DNA of 21,888 nucleotides, from assembly GCA_900765115.1 (NCBI GenBank), contig CAAFQK010000112.1:1-21888 (forward strand), written 5' to 3'. This DNA comes from an uncultured Collinsella sp. GTDB lineage: Bacteria; Actinomycetota; Coriobacteriia; Coriobacteriales; Coriobacteriaceae. Shown here one piece after another: positions 15,319 to 21,888 of the stretch (positions within the stretch are counted from its first letter, which is position 1; each line of letters starts with the position of its first letter). The notes beneath the pieces are model-generated. The model ran no database searches and was not told where the DNA came from. It was given only the letters and a program-made list of their open reading frames with translations. The position numbers and the translations under genes were made by a program.

Positions 15319-16116
15319 CTACTCGGCAAGCAGGCGACGCAGTTCTTCTTCGACCGTGTGCGCATAGCGGACGCGGTCGTTGATGCCACGCATAGAGGGA
15401 TTGCAGCTCTCCATTAGATAAGGATGGCCCACGACGTTGAGCATGTCGCGGTCGTTTTCGTTATCGCCAAACGCCATCATCTCATCGGGCGAAATACCCA
15501 GGGCGCGACCGTAATCGGCAAGCGCGGAGCCCTTGCCCGAACCAAAACCGATAAAGTCCGTCCATTCGGTTCCCGACGTCATCACGTCGACACGGTCGCT
15601 AAAGAGGCGCTCGAAATACTCCAGGGCCGCCGGCTGCTCTGTCTCAGGCGTTTGAAACGCAATCTTAATGACATCCTCGTCAATGTCCTCGGGGCGGTCG
15701 ACCACCGCCACATCGCAGTGGACCTCATAGCGCAAATGGTCGACGAACGCATCGTTGCCGCTCATGGTGTAGAGGTGTCCCTCACACGAAAGGGTCACGT
15801 CGGCATGGTGATACGCAACCACGGCATTCGCGATATCCATAGCAAGGCTACGCTCCATGGAACGCTTGACAACGGCACGTCCCTCGCTCATCACCAGGGC
15901 TCCGTTTTCGCATACATAGGCGAGCTCATCGGCCACCGGGGCAAACAGGTAGCGCAAGCTCGCATATTGACGGCCGCTTGCCGGCATAAACACGATGCCG
16001 CGACGATGCAACTCATCAATGAGCTCAAAGGCCTCGGGGCGTGGCTCGCGCTCCCCAGGATGCAGCAACGTACCATCCAAATCACAGGCGATCAGCTTGA
16101 TTCCCTCAAGACCCAT
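15319..16116 (-). CDS. HAD superfamily phosphatase, Cof/IIB type
   Basis: This 265-residue protein is a haloacid-dehalogenase-fold phosphohydrolase. Motif I is ACDLDGTLL (nucleophile and general-acid Asp), motif II lies in FMPASGRQY, the motif III Lys in GSGKGSALADYGRALG, and motif IV in MAFGDNENDRDML. The large alpha/beta cap between motifs II and III marks the Cof-type (IIB) subfamily, whose members dephosphorylate sugar phosphates, flavin mononucleotide or PLP-like compounds with loose specificity. ATG 16116 has GGGGGA four bases upstream; an in-frame TTG at 16128 falls on that site. A perfect 14-pair palindrome separates it from the UreE-like gene. Confidence 0.92.
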   Translation of the reverse strand: MGLEGIKLIACDLDGTLLHPGEREPRPEAFELIDELHRRGIVFMPASGRQYASLRYLFAPVADELAYVCENGALVMSEGRAVVKRSMERSLAMDIANAVVAYHHADVTLSCEGHLYTMSGNDAFVDHLRYEVHCDVAVVDRPEDIDEDVIKIAFQTPETEQPAALEYFERLFSDRVDVMTSGTEWTDFIGFGSGKGSALADYGRALGISPDEMMAFGDNENDRDMLNVVGHPYLMESCNPSMRGINDRVRYAHTVEEELRRLLAE

Positions 16117-16145
16117 ATGTTCCCCCAAAGCATCTCATCAACAGC

Positions 16146-16184
16146 AAGACGGACTTTGAATAGTTGCCCCTCAAAGTCCGTCTT
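16146..16184 (-). repeat. Perfect palindrome between ureE-like and HAD genes
   Basis: AAGACGGACTTTGA (16146-16159) and its exact reverse complement (16171-16184) form a 14-pair stem with an 11-base loop. No T-run follows on either strand. It ends about 30 bases before the HAD start codon, in the same relative place as the hairpin repeats at 4213 and 5374, but its sequence is unrelated to theirs. Confidence 0.75.
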
Positions 16185-16197
16185 ACGCATACGCACG

Positions 16198-16776
16198 TTA
16201 ACCGCGCGCCTTCTTTACGATCGTAAAGTCTGGAGCCATACTCACAACGGCATCCGCCGCACTCGACGCAAAGCGCCGGTCCGTATCGAGTTCACGGGTA
16301 ACCACCGAGAGCCGAACGCCCTCGACGCCCCGGAGCATGCGGCCCAAAACAGGCTGCACCGGCGTATACATGCGCACGGTATGCTCGTCCGAATCGCCTC
16401 GGAAAAGCGGCGTGTGCATATTGCCGATCTCCCAGCACGCATGCGCGAGCGCAATCGGGTCCATGCGGTCGACTTCGACCAAATAAACCTCAGCGCTGCG
16501 CAGACGTACGACAACCACCACGGGCACCGCACCCGTGTGGTCGATAGCGAGCACGTCACCGTCGGCAAGACGACCGCCGTCGGCAGTATCCAGCCGAACA
16601 TCGACCGTGCGCCCCAGCTCCGTCACGCCCACAAGAGCGCATACATCAGCCTGGTCCCAATCGAGCAGCAGCTCGTCAACTTCAAAGACGCCGCCCAGCT
16701 TCCGGCGAAGCAGGAGTTCATAGGACGGATCGATGAGATTTCCCAAGCATGTCGTCGAAACCAAGCGCTCAGGCAT
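16198..16776 (-). CDS. Divergent UreE-like protein
   Basis: This 192-residue protein resembles the urease accessory nickel chaperone UreE. The N-terminal beta region includes LGNL and LADGDVLAIDHTG, matching the UreE position of dGDvL. The C-terminal region has ALAHACWEIGNMHTPLF, very like the UreE hallmark of a helix ending in GNRHxPL, then VLGRMLRGVEG. However, the interface His that binds nickel in characterised UreE appears to be Pro or Gln here (TPVQPVLGRML), and there is no His-rich tail. The window has no urease gene. It starts three bases after the stop of a SlyD-like isomerase, forming an operon with it. Either a repurposed metal chaperone or a protein with only the fold; I call the similarity probable and the function unknown. 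Confidence 0.65.
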   Translation of the reverse strand: MPERLVSTTCLGNLIDPSYELLLRRKLGGVFEVDELLLDWDQADVCALVGVTELGRTVDVRLDTADGGRLADGDVLAIDHTGAVPVVVVVRLRSAEVYLVEVDRMDPIALAHACWEIGNMHTPLFRGDSDEHTVRMYTPVQPVLGRMLRGVEGVRLSVVTRELDTDRRFASSAADAVVSMAPDFTIVKKARG

Positions 16777-16779
16777 ACT

Positions 16780-17208
16780 CTAACCCTCGACCTCGACGAG
16801 CTCGATATCAAAGTTGAGGTCCTTGCCGGCCAGCTCGTGGTTGGCGTCGAGCGTCACGGCCTCGGGCGTTACGTCGATGACCACGGCGGGGACGGGCATG
16901 CCGCTCGGCGTGGACAGAAAAAGCTTCATGCCCTTCTCGATCTGCTCGATGTTGGGAACCTGTTCGGCCGGGAAGGTAATAACCATCTCGGGATTGTGCT
17001 CGCCGTAGGCATCGGCAGCAGGAATGTGCACGGTCTTCTTCTCGCCCACCTGCATGTCGACAACAGCGGCGTCAAAGCCCTTGATCATCTGACCGGCGCC
17101 GCAGGTGAACTCCAGCGGCTCGCCACGATCGTAGGAGCTATCGAACTGCGTGCCGTCGTCAAGCGTGCCGCGATAATGAGTCTTGACCTTCTTGCCCTGG
17201 TTGGACAT
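16780..17208 (-). CDS. FKBP-type peptidyl-prolyl isomerase, SlyD-like
   Basis: This 142-residue protein catalyses cis-trans isomerisation of prolyl bonds and acts as a folding chaperone. The FKBP core is split (GKKVKTHYRGTLDDGTQFD, GAGQMIKGFDAAVVDMQVGE and the closing AGKDLNFDIELVEVEG). The insert-in-flap chaperone domain typical of SlyD lies between, about residues 65-125 (AYGEHNPEMV through VTLDANHEL). It lacks the Cys/His-rich metal-binding tail of E. coli SlyD. ATG 17208 has GGAGG five bases upstream. It is followed within three bases by a UreE-like gene, which is notable because SlyD proteins assist nickel enzyme maturation in some bacteria. Confidence 0.92.
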   Translation of the reverse strand: MSNQGKKVKTHYRGTLDDGTQFDSSYDRGEPLEFTCGAGQMIKGFDAAVVDMQVGEKKTVHIPAADAYGEHNPEMVITFPAEQVPNIEQIEKGMKLFLSTPSGMPVPAVVIDVTPEAVTLDANHELAGKDLNFDIELVEVEG

Positions 17209-17328
17209 GGTAACCTCCGTGATAAGGGCGGCGCACAACGCGGGCCGCCGTGAACATATGGCGCTAACTATACCCTAGTCATACAATTCAATGACAGTTT
17301 GCAAAGAAACGCTGCAACCGGAGGAACC

Positions 17329-18342
17329 ATGGCATATCCCGTATTTGACCTACACTGCGACACCGCCGACCGCATCGGCTGGGCCACGCTCGATCTCGAC
17401 CTGCGCTTTACCGCCGGCACCGACGGTTATTTCCCCGGCGACGAAACGCATCCGCAAGATTTCGACCTCATCGAGGGCAACGCCTGCGCCATCTCGCTCG
17501 CAAAGATCGGCAACACGCCATGGGCACAGTGCTTCGCCACGTTTGTCCCCGACGAGATTCCCACCGCCCACGCCGCGCGCTTCCAGGCGCAAATCATGGC
17601 GCATATGAGCGGCCAGGCAATGCTCAACCACGACCGCATGGTCAACGTGCGCAGCGCCGCAGACATTCGCCCCGCGCTCAAGGACGGCAAGGTCGCTTGC
17701 ATCCACACCATCGAAAACGCCACGTTCTTTGCCGAGGACCCCGCGCTGATCGAGGTGCTCAAGAGCTTGGGCGTGCTTATGTCGTCACTCAGCTGGAACG
17801 CGCAGGGACCGCTCGCGAGCGGACACGATACCCACGCCGGCCTCACCGCCGCCGGCATCGAGGCACTTACGCAGATGGAGCACGCCGGCATGGTACTCGA
17901 CGTCTCCCACCTCAACGATGAGTGCTTTGACGAGGTTGTCGCCCACGCCACGCGCCCCTTCGTCGCCAGCCACTCCAACTCCCGTGCGGTTTACGGCGTC
18001 AAGCGCAACCTCACCGACGACCAGTTCCGCACCATTCGCGACATGGGCGGCATCGTCGGCCTCAACTACTGCAGCGAGTTCCTATCCAACGACGCAACCG
18101 ACAAGACCGCCGCAGACGTCACCTTCGACCAGCTGGCGGCACATATCGAGCACTGGCTCGACCTGGGCGGCGAGGACGTCATCGCGCTCGGCGGCGACTG
18201 GGACGGTGCCACGGTGCCCGCTTTCCTCTCCGATGCCAGCATGATGCCCGAGTTCCAGAACATGCTTTCCAAGCATTTTGGCAAGACCGTGATGCAGAAG
18301 CTCTGTAGCGACAACGCGCTTGCCTTCTTTGAGCGTTATTAA
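17329..18342 (+). CDS. Membrane dipeptidase (peptidase family M19)
   Basis: This 337-residue zinc enzyme belongs to the renal dipeptidase family, which hydrolyses dipeptides, often with broad specificity, and in bacteria can also cleave D-residue dipeptides. Ligand motifs occur in order: HxD in FDLHCDT (H9, D11), the bridging Glu in CIHTIENATF, the His of LDVSHL, the His in FVASHSNSRAV and the late Asp in LGGDWDG. Despite the family name, I see no signal peptide or anchor, so it should be cytoplasmic. The ATG at 17329 has GGAGG three to four bases upstream, close but strong. It is divergent from the slyD-like gene. Confidence 0.92.
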   Translation: MAYPVFDLHCDTADRIGWATLDLDLRFTAGTDGYFPGDETHPQDFDLIEGNACAISLAKIGNTPWAQCFATFVPDEIPTAHAARFQAQIMAHMSGQAMLNHDRMVNVRSAADIRPALKDGKVACIHTIENATFFAEDPALIEVLKSLGVLMSSLSWNAQGPLASGHDTHAGLTAAGIEALTQMEHAGMVLDVSHLNDECFDEVVAHATRPFVASHSNSRAVYGVKRNLTDDQFRTIRDMGGIVGLNYCSEFLSNDATDKTAADVTFDQLAAHIEHWLDLGGEDVIALGGDWDGATVPAFLSDASMMPEFQNMLSKHFGKTVMQKLCSDNALAFFERY

Positions 18343-18360
18343 TTTCACATCCCTTGAGCA

Positions 18361-18392
18361 GGCCGGCATGCCGAACGGTCGACATGCCGGCC
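18361..18392 (+). repeat. Perfect palindrome between dipeptidase and YgjP-like genes
   Basis: GGCCGGCATG (18361-18370) and its exact reverse complement (18383-18392) form a ten-pair GC-rich stem with a 12-base loop. There is no T-run; the sequence continues CGTCCCC and reaches a GAAGGA ribosome binding site about ten bases later. It could be a poor terminator or a leader hairpin. Confidence 0.65.
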
Positions 18393-18416
18393 CGTCCCCA
18401 ATCTGAAGGACCGCTT

Positions 18417-19193
18417 TTGACGCAGCAATTTACGATTTCCATATCCCGACCGGATGGGACGCCCATCTCCGTCGTCGTTACCAAAAAGCGCGTCAAAAAC
18501 TTCAACCTACGCGTCACATCAAGCGGTGAGGTCCACGCCAGCGCACCGCTCGGCGCCAGCCGCGAGCGCATCGAGGCATTTGTGAAGCGCAACAGCACCT
18601 GGATTGTCAGCCGACTTGCCAAGCGCGAGCAACATCAGGCGACGGCGCGAGAGCCGCTCAGCACCTCGTCCGTCATTGCACTTTGGGGCAAGCCCATCAC
18701 GGTACAGGATGCACTCGATCACAACTTTGCATCACCCGCGCCGCGGCCCAAGCAGGCCACCTTCGCAAGCTTTATGGGTACCGACGAATCGGACGAAGGC
18801 CCACAGGCCAAGCGGCGCGCAATCCTCGACGGCCTGACGTCCGATGAGCTCCAGACCCGCATCGACCAACTCTATGCATCCGAGGTCACCATGGCGCTGC
18901 GCGATATGGTACGCGCGTACGAAATCGCAATGGGTGTCGCCGTTTCCCGCGTTTCCGTACGTAGCATGAAAACGCGTTGGGGCTCATGCACGCCCAAATC
19001 CGGTGCCGTTCGCATCGCACGCGAACTTGCCGCCTATCCCATCGAGTGTCTCGGCATGGTTGTCGCCCACGAGCTCGTCCACCTGCTCGAGCCAAGCCAC
19101 AATCAGCGGTTTCACGCCCTGCTCGACACGTACTGTCCCAACAATAGAGCTCTATCGCAGCGGCTCAAGCAGCCGCCCATAGAGACGTATTAG
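18417..19193 (+). CDS. YgjP-like (DUF45) zinc metallopeptidase
   Basis: This 258-residue protein has the YgjP/SprT-like metallopeptidase pattern: a beta-rich N-terminal region with KKRVKNFNLRVTSSGEV, then MKTRWGSCTPKSG, and the zinc motif AHELVHLLEPSHNQRF, where H218, E219, H222 and H228 complete the site. Proteins of this family occur widely, often near restriction systems, but the physiological substrate is unknown. The predicted start is TTG 18417, because GAAGGA lies six bases upstream; the longer frame from 18354 runs through the palindrome and is unlikely. An insertion of about 50 residues in the middle (ASPAPRPKQATF to the LTSDEL helix) makes it a little longer than usual (about 230). 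Confidence 0.88.
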   Translation: MTQQFTISISRPDGTPISVVVTKKRVKNFNLRVTSSGEVHASAPLGASRERIEAFVKRNSTWIVSRLAKREQHQATAREPLSTSSVIALWGKPITVQDALDHNFASPAPRPKQATFASFMGTDESDEGPQAKRRAILDGLTSDELQTRIDQLYASEVTMALRDMVRAYEIAMGVAVSRVSVRSMKTRWGSCTPKSGAVRIARELAAYPIECLGMVVAHELVHLLEPSHNQRFHALLDTYCPNNRALSQRLKQPPIETY

Positions 19194-19199
19194 AACCGG

Positions 19200-19685
19200 T
19201 TAGCGCACGCGCTCGATCTCGACGCCGCAGCTTGCCAGGGGAAGACCGACGGGAGCCCAAGGCTTATCGAGCTTAACACGCACGCCAAGCAGCAAGGGGT
19301 AACGACGCAGCAGCATCTGGGCCACACCCTCGGCTGCCGCCTCGATGAGTTTAAACGTATGCTCGCGCAGATAGCCATCGACATCGTGGCACACCGAGCC
19401 GTAGTCAATCGAAGCGTCCAGGTTATCGTGCTCCCCCGCTGCACGCAGGTCGGCATAGAGCACCAAGGACACGATGAACTTCTGGCCCAGCGCATTCTCT
19501 TCGGGATACACGCCGTGGTTGGCAAAGACCTCGAGACCGTCGATAGTAATGCGGTCAGCATGGCGCAGATCGTCATAACTCACGTGGGGCACCGCCGTTG
19601 CGGTGGATATTTCGCCCCTTCCACGGCGGGCGAGCTCGGCACCTTCAGTCTTGGTTGCATTCTCGGGCAGTTTCTTGTTGCTCAT
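19200..19685 (-). CDS. folB: Dihydroneopterin aldolase
   Basis: FolB converts 7,8-dihydroneopterin to 6-hydroxymethyl-7,8-dihydropterin and glycolaldehyde in folate synthesis. The domain starts near residue 44 (DRITIDGLEVFANHGVYPEE) with the catalytic Glu region GVYPEENALGQ, and ends with the catalytic Lys in VRVKLDKPWAP. The family length is about 120; here an extra N-terminal 43 residues, polar and Lys/Glu/Ala-rich, precede it. The ATG at 19685 has AAGGAG eleven bases upstream; a shorter start inside the extension is possible. It follows an HD-domain gene and folE on the same strand, so these form a folate gene cluster. No folP or folK is present in the window. Confidence 0.92.
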   Translation of the reverse strand: MSNKKLPENATKTEGAELARRGRGEISTATAVPHVSYDDLRHADRITIDGLEVFANHGVYPEENALGQKFIVSLVLYADLRAAGEHDNLDASIDYGSVCHDVDGYLREHTFKLIEAAAEGVAQMLLRRYPLLLGVRVKLDKPWAPVGLPLASCGVEIERVR

Positions 19686-19728
19686 CGCGATCGTCTCCTT
19701 CGTTTAGAACCCCGACCGCGCAAACTAA

Positions 19729-20310
19729 CTACACGCGAATCGACAGGTTCTTTTTATCATCGCTCCAGTTGCAAGCATTGCGCGCGGGGCATGCAAAGCA
19801 GGCGCGCGACGCTTTGTCGGCTGCATAGAGCAGACGCTCAAGCGGTTGGCTGTTCACACGCAGCTTTCGATGGCCCAGAATGGCCGTCTTAATGGCTGCG
19901 GCATCGGCCGGCTCAAACGCCACATCATCGGGCATGCCGCCGAGAATCGCATCAGCGACGCGTTCGCTTGCAACATCATGGGATATACCCGATTCATACT
20001 GTTCATCTTTGCCGATATCGTGAAGAAGTGCCGTGGCGTAGATGACCTCGCGGTCAAATTCGAGCTGTTCCTCGAGATTCTTGATCCACATAATGCGAGC
20101 GACATCGAGCAGATGGTCAATACCGTGGCGGCAGAAGATGCGCCCCGATTCCAACTGCGCAATGTTGCCCAGGTGCCGCCGAAACAGCCCGTTGGCACAA
20201 ATGTAATCAATGCGAGGCATGGCATCAAAGGGGGCCAGGCCCGAAGCCATGAAGCCGCGACGCGGCGTCCCCTCATCGGTCTTCGATGTAAAGTCGTTGA
20301 CGACCCTCAT
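19729..20310 (-). CDS. HD-domain hydrolase in folate gene cluster
   Basis: This 193-residue protein carries an HD phosphohydrolase domain: the first His in CRHGIDHLLDVARI, the HD doublet in TALLHDIGKDEQY, and a later conserved Asp in LLYAADKASR. The C-terminus has a Cys cluster CFACPARNACNW, possibly a metal or Fe-S site. HD proteins remove phosphate from nucleotides or cyclic phosphodiesters. The ATG at 20310 comes one base after the folE stop codon, so translation is coupled, and folB follows 43 bases later. That position suggests work on a pterin phosphate intermediate, but this is inference. A longer frame from 20364 overlaps folE and is not needed. Confidence 0.82.
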   Translation of the reverse strand: MRVVNDFTSKTDEGTPRRGFMASGLAPFDAMPRIDYICANGLFRRHLGNIAQLESGRIFCRHGIDHLLDVARIMWIKNLEEQLEFDREVIYATALLHDIGKDEQYESGISHDVASERVADAILGGMPDDVAFEPADAAAIKTAILGHRKLRVNSQPLERLLYAADKASRACFACPARNACNWSDDKKNLSIRV

Positions 20311-20311
20311 G

Positions 20312-20869
20312 CTAACGGCCCAGCATCCTAAAGAACCGCTCCTCGAGCGCGGGATCGGTCTCAAAGACGCCGCGGCGAGCGAGCGTCACGGTCTTGGTGC
20401 CAGGCTTTTGCACGCCGCGCATGGTCATGCACATATGCTCAGCCTCCATGAGCACAATCGCTCCCTGGGGAGCGAGATACTCCATGAGGGCATCGGCAAC
20501 CTGTGCGCACAGCTGCTCCTGCAGCTGCAGACGACGGGCGTAGACCTCAACCGTGCGGGCAAGCTTAGAGAGCCCTGCGACACGGCCGTTGGGGATATAA
20601 CCAATGGCGGCCTTGCCATAAAACGGCAGCAGATGATGTTCGCACAGCGAGTAGAACGTGATGTCGCGCTCGATAACCAAGTCGTTCGAAGCGACGGCAA
20701 AGGTTTTGGACAGGTGCTCCTCGGCACTCTGATCCATACCGCCGGCGATCTCACCATACATACGGGCAACGCGCGCCGGGGTCTCCAGCAGGCCCTCACG
20801 AGTTGGGTCCTCGCCTATGCCCTCAAGCAACAGCTTAATGGCGGCCTCGACTTTTTCCTGATCGACCAT
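20312..20869 (-). CDS. folE: GTP cyclohydrolase I
   Basis: This 185-residue enzyme converts GTP to 7,8-dihydroneopterin triphosphate, the first step of folate synthesis. Zinc ligands are C76 and H79 in FYSLCEHHLLPF and the Cys of EAEHMCMTMRG; the catalytic His pair and the conserved GYIPNGRVAGLSKLAR segment are intact. Length and motifs match the type IA zinc enzyme. ATG 20869 has GTGAGG five bases upstream. It heads the group folE, HD protein, folB on the minus strand and lies 66 bases after nrdG, so it may share a transcript with nrdG. Confidence 0.97.
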   Translation of the reverse strand: MVDQEKVEAAIKLLLEGIGEDPTREGLLETPARVARMYGEIAGGMDQSAEEHLSKTFAVASNDLVIERDITFYSLCEHHLLPFYGKAAIGYIPNGRVAGLSKLARTVEVYARRLQLQEQLCAQVADALMEYLAPQGAIVLMEAEHMCMTMRGVQKPGTKTVTLARRGVFETDPALEERFFRMLGR

Positions 20870-20935
20870 CTGGGCCTCACTTTTCCGATTTCACGTTCGC
20901 ACTATGGTACCACGCCCTTTGGCATCGGCCACAAG

Positions 20936-21517
20936 CTACATAGTATGGGTCGAATAGACCGGATCGTCCCGCCAAAGCTCCACAGCGTCGCAAAGCGCAA
21001 CGCCCTCACGCACAGCGCGGTCGCGCGTGGCGTTCATATCGATCACACGCTGGTTACTCGAGCCCCTAAAACGCAATGAGATATCGTACAGCTCCTGAAC
21101 AAACGGGCCATCCACCAACATATCGAGGCAGGCAAGGATACGGTCCGTCGCCTCGGTATGGTGACGACCACCCGGCATAAGCTCCTCGAGCACGTCGCCG
21201 GTAAAACACCAAATGGTCTTTCCTGACCCCGCGGGATAGGCCGCACGCACGCGTTCGATAAAGTCAACAAGCCCCACCTGATTCTCGGGCTCCATAGGCT
21301 CGCCGCCCAGAATCGTCAGGCCGTCAATAAAGGGATGATCGAGGCTCTCGATAATCTTGTCCTCGACGGCACGATCGAACGGCTCGCCCGCAGCAAAGTC
21401 CCACGCGACAGAGTTAAAGCAGTTCTTGCACCCACGACGGCACCCACTCACAAACAGAGAAGTACGAACGCCTTCCCCATCAGCAATGTCGAAATACTTA
21501 ATGTTCGCGTAGTTCAT
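20936..21517 (-). CDS. nrdG: Anaerobic ribonucleotide reductase activating protein
   Basis: NrdG is a radical-SAM enzyme that places the glycyl radical on the anaerobic class III ribonucleotide reductase NrdD. The 193-residue product has the cluster motif C26, C30, C33 in FVSGCRRGCKNCFN, followed by the family signature VAWDFAAGEPF, and the SAM-binding GGEP in LTILGGEPM. Other radical-SAM activases such as PflA are longer, with an extra ferredoxin part. The ATG at 21517 is chosen because homology starts there (MNYANIKYF); GGGAG lies about nine bases upstream, in the arm of a large palindrome. The expected partner nrdD is not in the window; it may lie upstream beyond 21888 or elsewhere. Confidence 0.9.
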   Translation of the reverse strand: MNYANIKYFDIADGEGVRTSLFVSGCRRGCKNCFNSVAWDFAAGEPFDRAVEDKIIESLDHPFIDGLTILGGEPMEPENQVGLVDFIERVRAAYPAGSGKTIWCFTGDVLEELMPGGRHHTEATDRILACLDMLVDGPFVQELYDISLRFRGSSNQRVIDMNATRDRAVREGVALCDAVELWRDDPVYSTHTM

Positions 21518-21518
21518 A

Positions 21519-21632
21519 GGTAACTCTCCCGGGAGGCCGGGACATATCATCCCGTCCTCAAACATTCTCGGCCTTCGGCCTGCGAAACTGCGGGCGGGAC
21601 GATATGTCCCGGCCTCATGCAAAGGGTAACTC
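21519..21632. repeat. Large palindrome flanked by 8-base direct repeats, upstream of nrdG
   Basis: Arms 21533-21557 and 21592-21616 pair over 25 positions with two imperfect ones. Inside lies a second small hairpin (GGCC-TTC-GGCC, 21570-21580). The whole is bracketed by GGTAACTC at 21519-21526 and again at 21625-21632. That arrangement resembles a small non-autonomous mobile element with a target-site duplication, though no transposase is present and the repeat could be chance. Confidence 0.6.
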
Positions 21633-21633
21633 A

Positions 21634-21888
21634 ATGAACGAAGCGAACATCGAGTATAGGGTTCGAGGTCCAATAAAAACTTTGTTGCAGCTCAACCGCT
21701 ATCGCAAGTAAATCGCAGCTGCAGCTCGAATTATTTCCGCTAAGAACTTCGAGGAGCGAGCAGGCCGCGCGCTGCATCTCAGCTACGTCAACTTGGCTGA
21801 ACCGAGAGGGCCGCTTGGGCATTTGCTCGATATGAGTTCCGCCCGCAAAGAAGGCCACTTAAGGTGGCCTTCGTCTTGCGCAGGACTG
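21634..21888. other. Region without a convincing gene; mirrored nrdG start and terminator-like hairpin
   Basis: This stretch holds no clear gene. On the plus strand, ATG 21634 opens a 25-codon frame ending at TAA 21709-21711; its first eight codons mirror the start of nrdG. On the minus strand a frame from 21858 (GTG) or 21822 (ATG) to 21631 gives 62-75 residues (it ends SFYWTSNPILDVRFVH), with mixed third-position use and no good ribosome binding site. It could be a remnant or chance. At about 21851-21871, AAGGCCAC and GGTGGCCTT form a strong hairpin with TTCTTTG after it on the minus strand, plausibly the terminator of a gene beyond the window edge. Confidence 0.4.

Noticed and set aside
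15424..17253. 609-codon plus-strand open frame
   Set aside because: It runs antisense across three well-supported minus-strand genes (HAD, UreE-like, SlyD-like) and has no recognisable domain.
21631..21858. 75-codon minus-strand frame near the window end
   Set aside because: Its GTG start lies inside a hairpin, the alternative ATG lacks a ribosome binding site, and codon use is mixed. Kept only as a possibility in the description of that region.

Overview
The window reads as one contiguous piece of chromosome from a GC-rich, low-complexity-free bacterial genome. Gene content (anaerobic NrdG, a lipoprotein amino-acid ABC transporter with a Coriobacteriia-style permease fused to an extracytoplasmic domain, a ferredoxin-tailed aldo/keto reductase, a PerR-like Fur protein) and base/codon use suggest an anaerobic gut actinobacterium of the class Coriobacteriia, most likely Collinsella or a close relative. 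This taxonomic call is inference; there is no rRNA in the window.

Layout. 1-3265 (minus strand): a polar amino-acid ABC transporter operon, promoter -> lipoprotein binding protein -> hairpins -> permease with an N-terminal secreted domain -> ATPase -> strong intrinsic terminator. 3325-6639 (minus): endonuclease IV (nfo), a Gfo/Idh/MocA oxidoreductase and an aldo/keto reductase, separated by two related palindromic repeats. 6803-8606 (plus): a cyclase-family gene broken by an in-frame TGA, then a ketopantoate-reductase-like gene. 8715-9884 (minus): a tiny membrane protein and a secreted coiled-coil protein. 10096-12683: metY (O-acetylhomoserine sulfhydrylase, minus) with a long leader holding a 17-codon open reading frame, divergent from a LysR regulator whose likely binding site sits about 66 bp upstream of the metY start point. 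12783-15303 (plus): RNase HI, a second Gfo/Idh/MocA oxidoreductase, acylphosphatase and a Fur/PerR-type regulator. 15319-17208 (minus): a SlyD-like FKBP isomerase, a divergent UreE-like protein and a HAD phosphatase. 17329-19193 (plus): M19 dipeptidase and a YgjP-like metallopeptidase. 19200-21517 (minus): nrdG, then folE, an HD-domain protein and folB. 21518-21888 holds a large palindrome, a mirrored copy of the nrdG start and a terminator-like hairpin, with no convincing gene.

Most genes are housekeeping. The parts that deserve a second look are regulatory or architectural: two hairpin repeats whose inner stems differ but stay paired, placed just before ribosome binding sites; the metY leader peptide with mutually exclusive pairings; the nrdG upstream inverted structure; a SlyD/UreE pair without urease; an HD hydrolase wedged between folE and folB; and the nonsense-interrupted cyclase. 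I saw no CRISPR array, tRNA, rRNA, insertion sequence with a transposase, or prophage.
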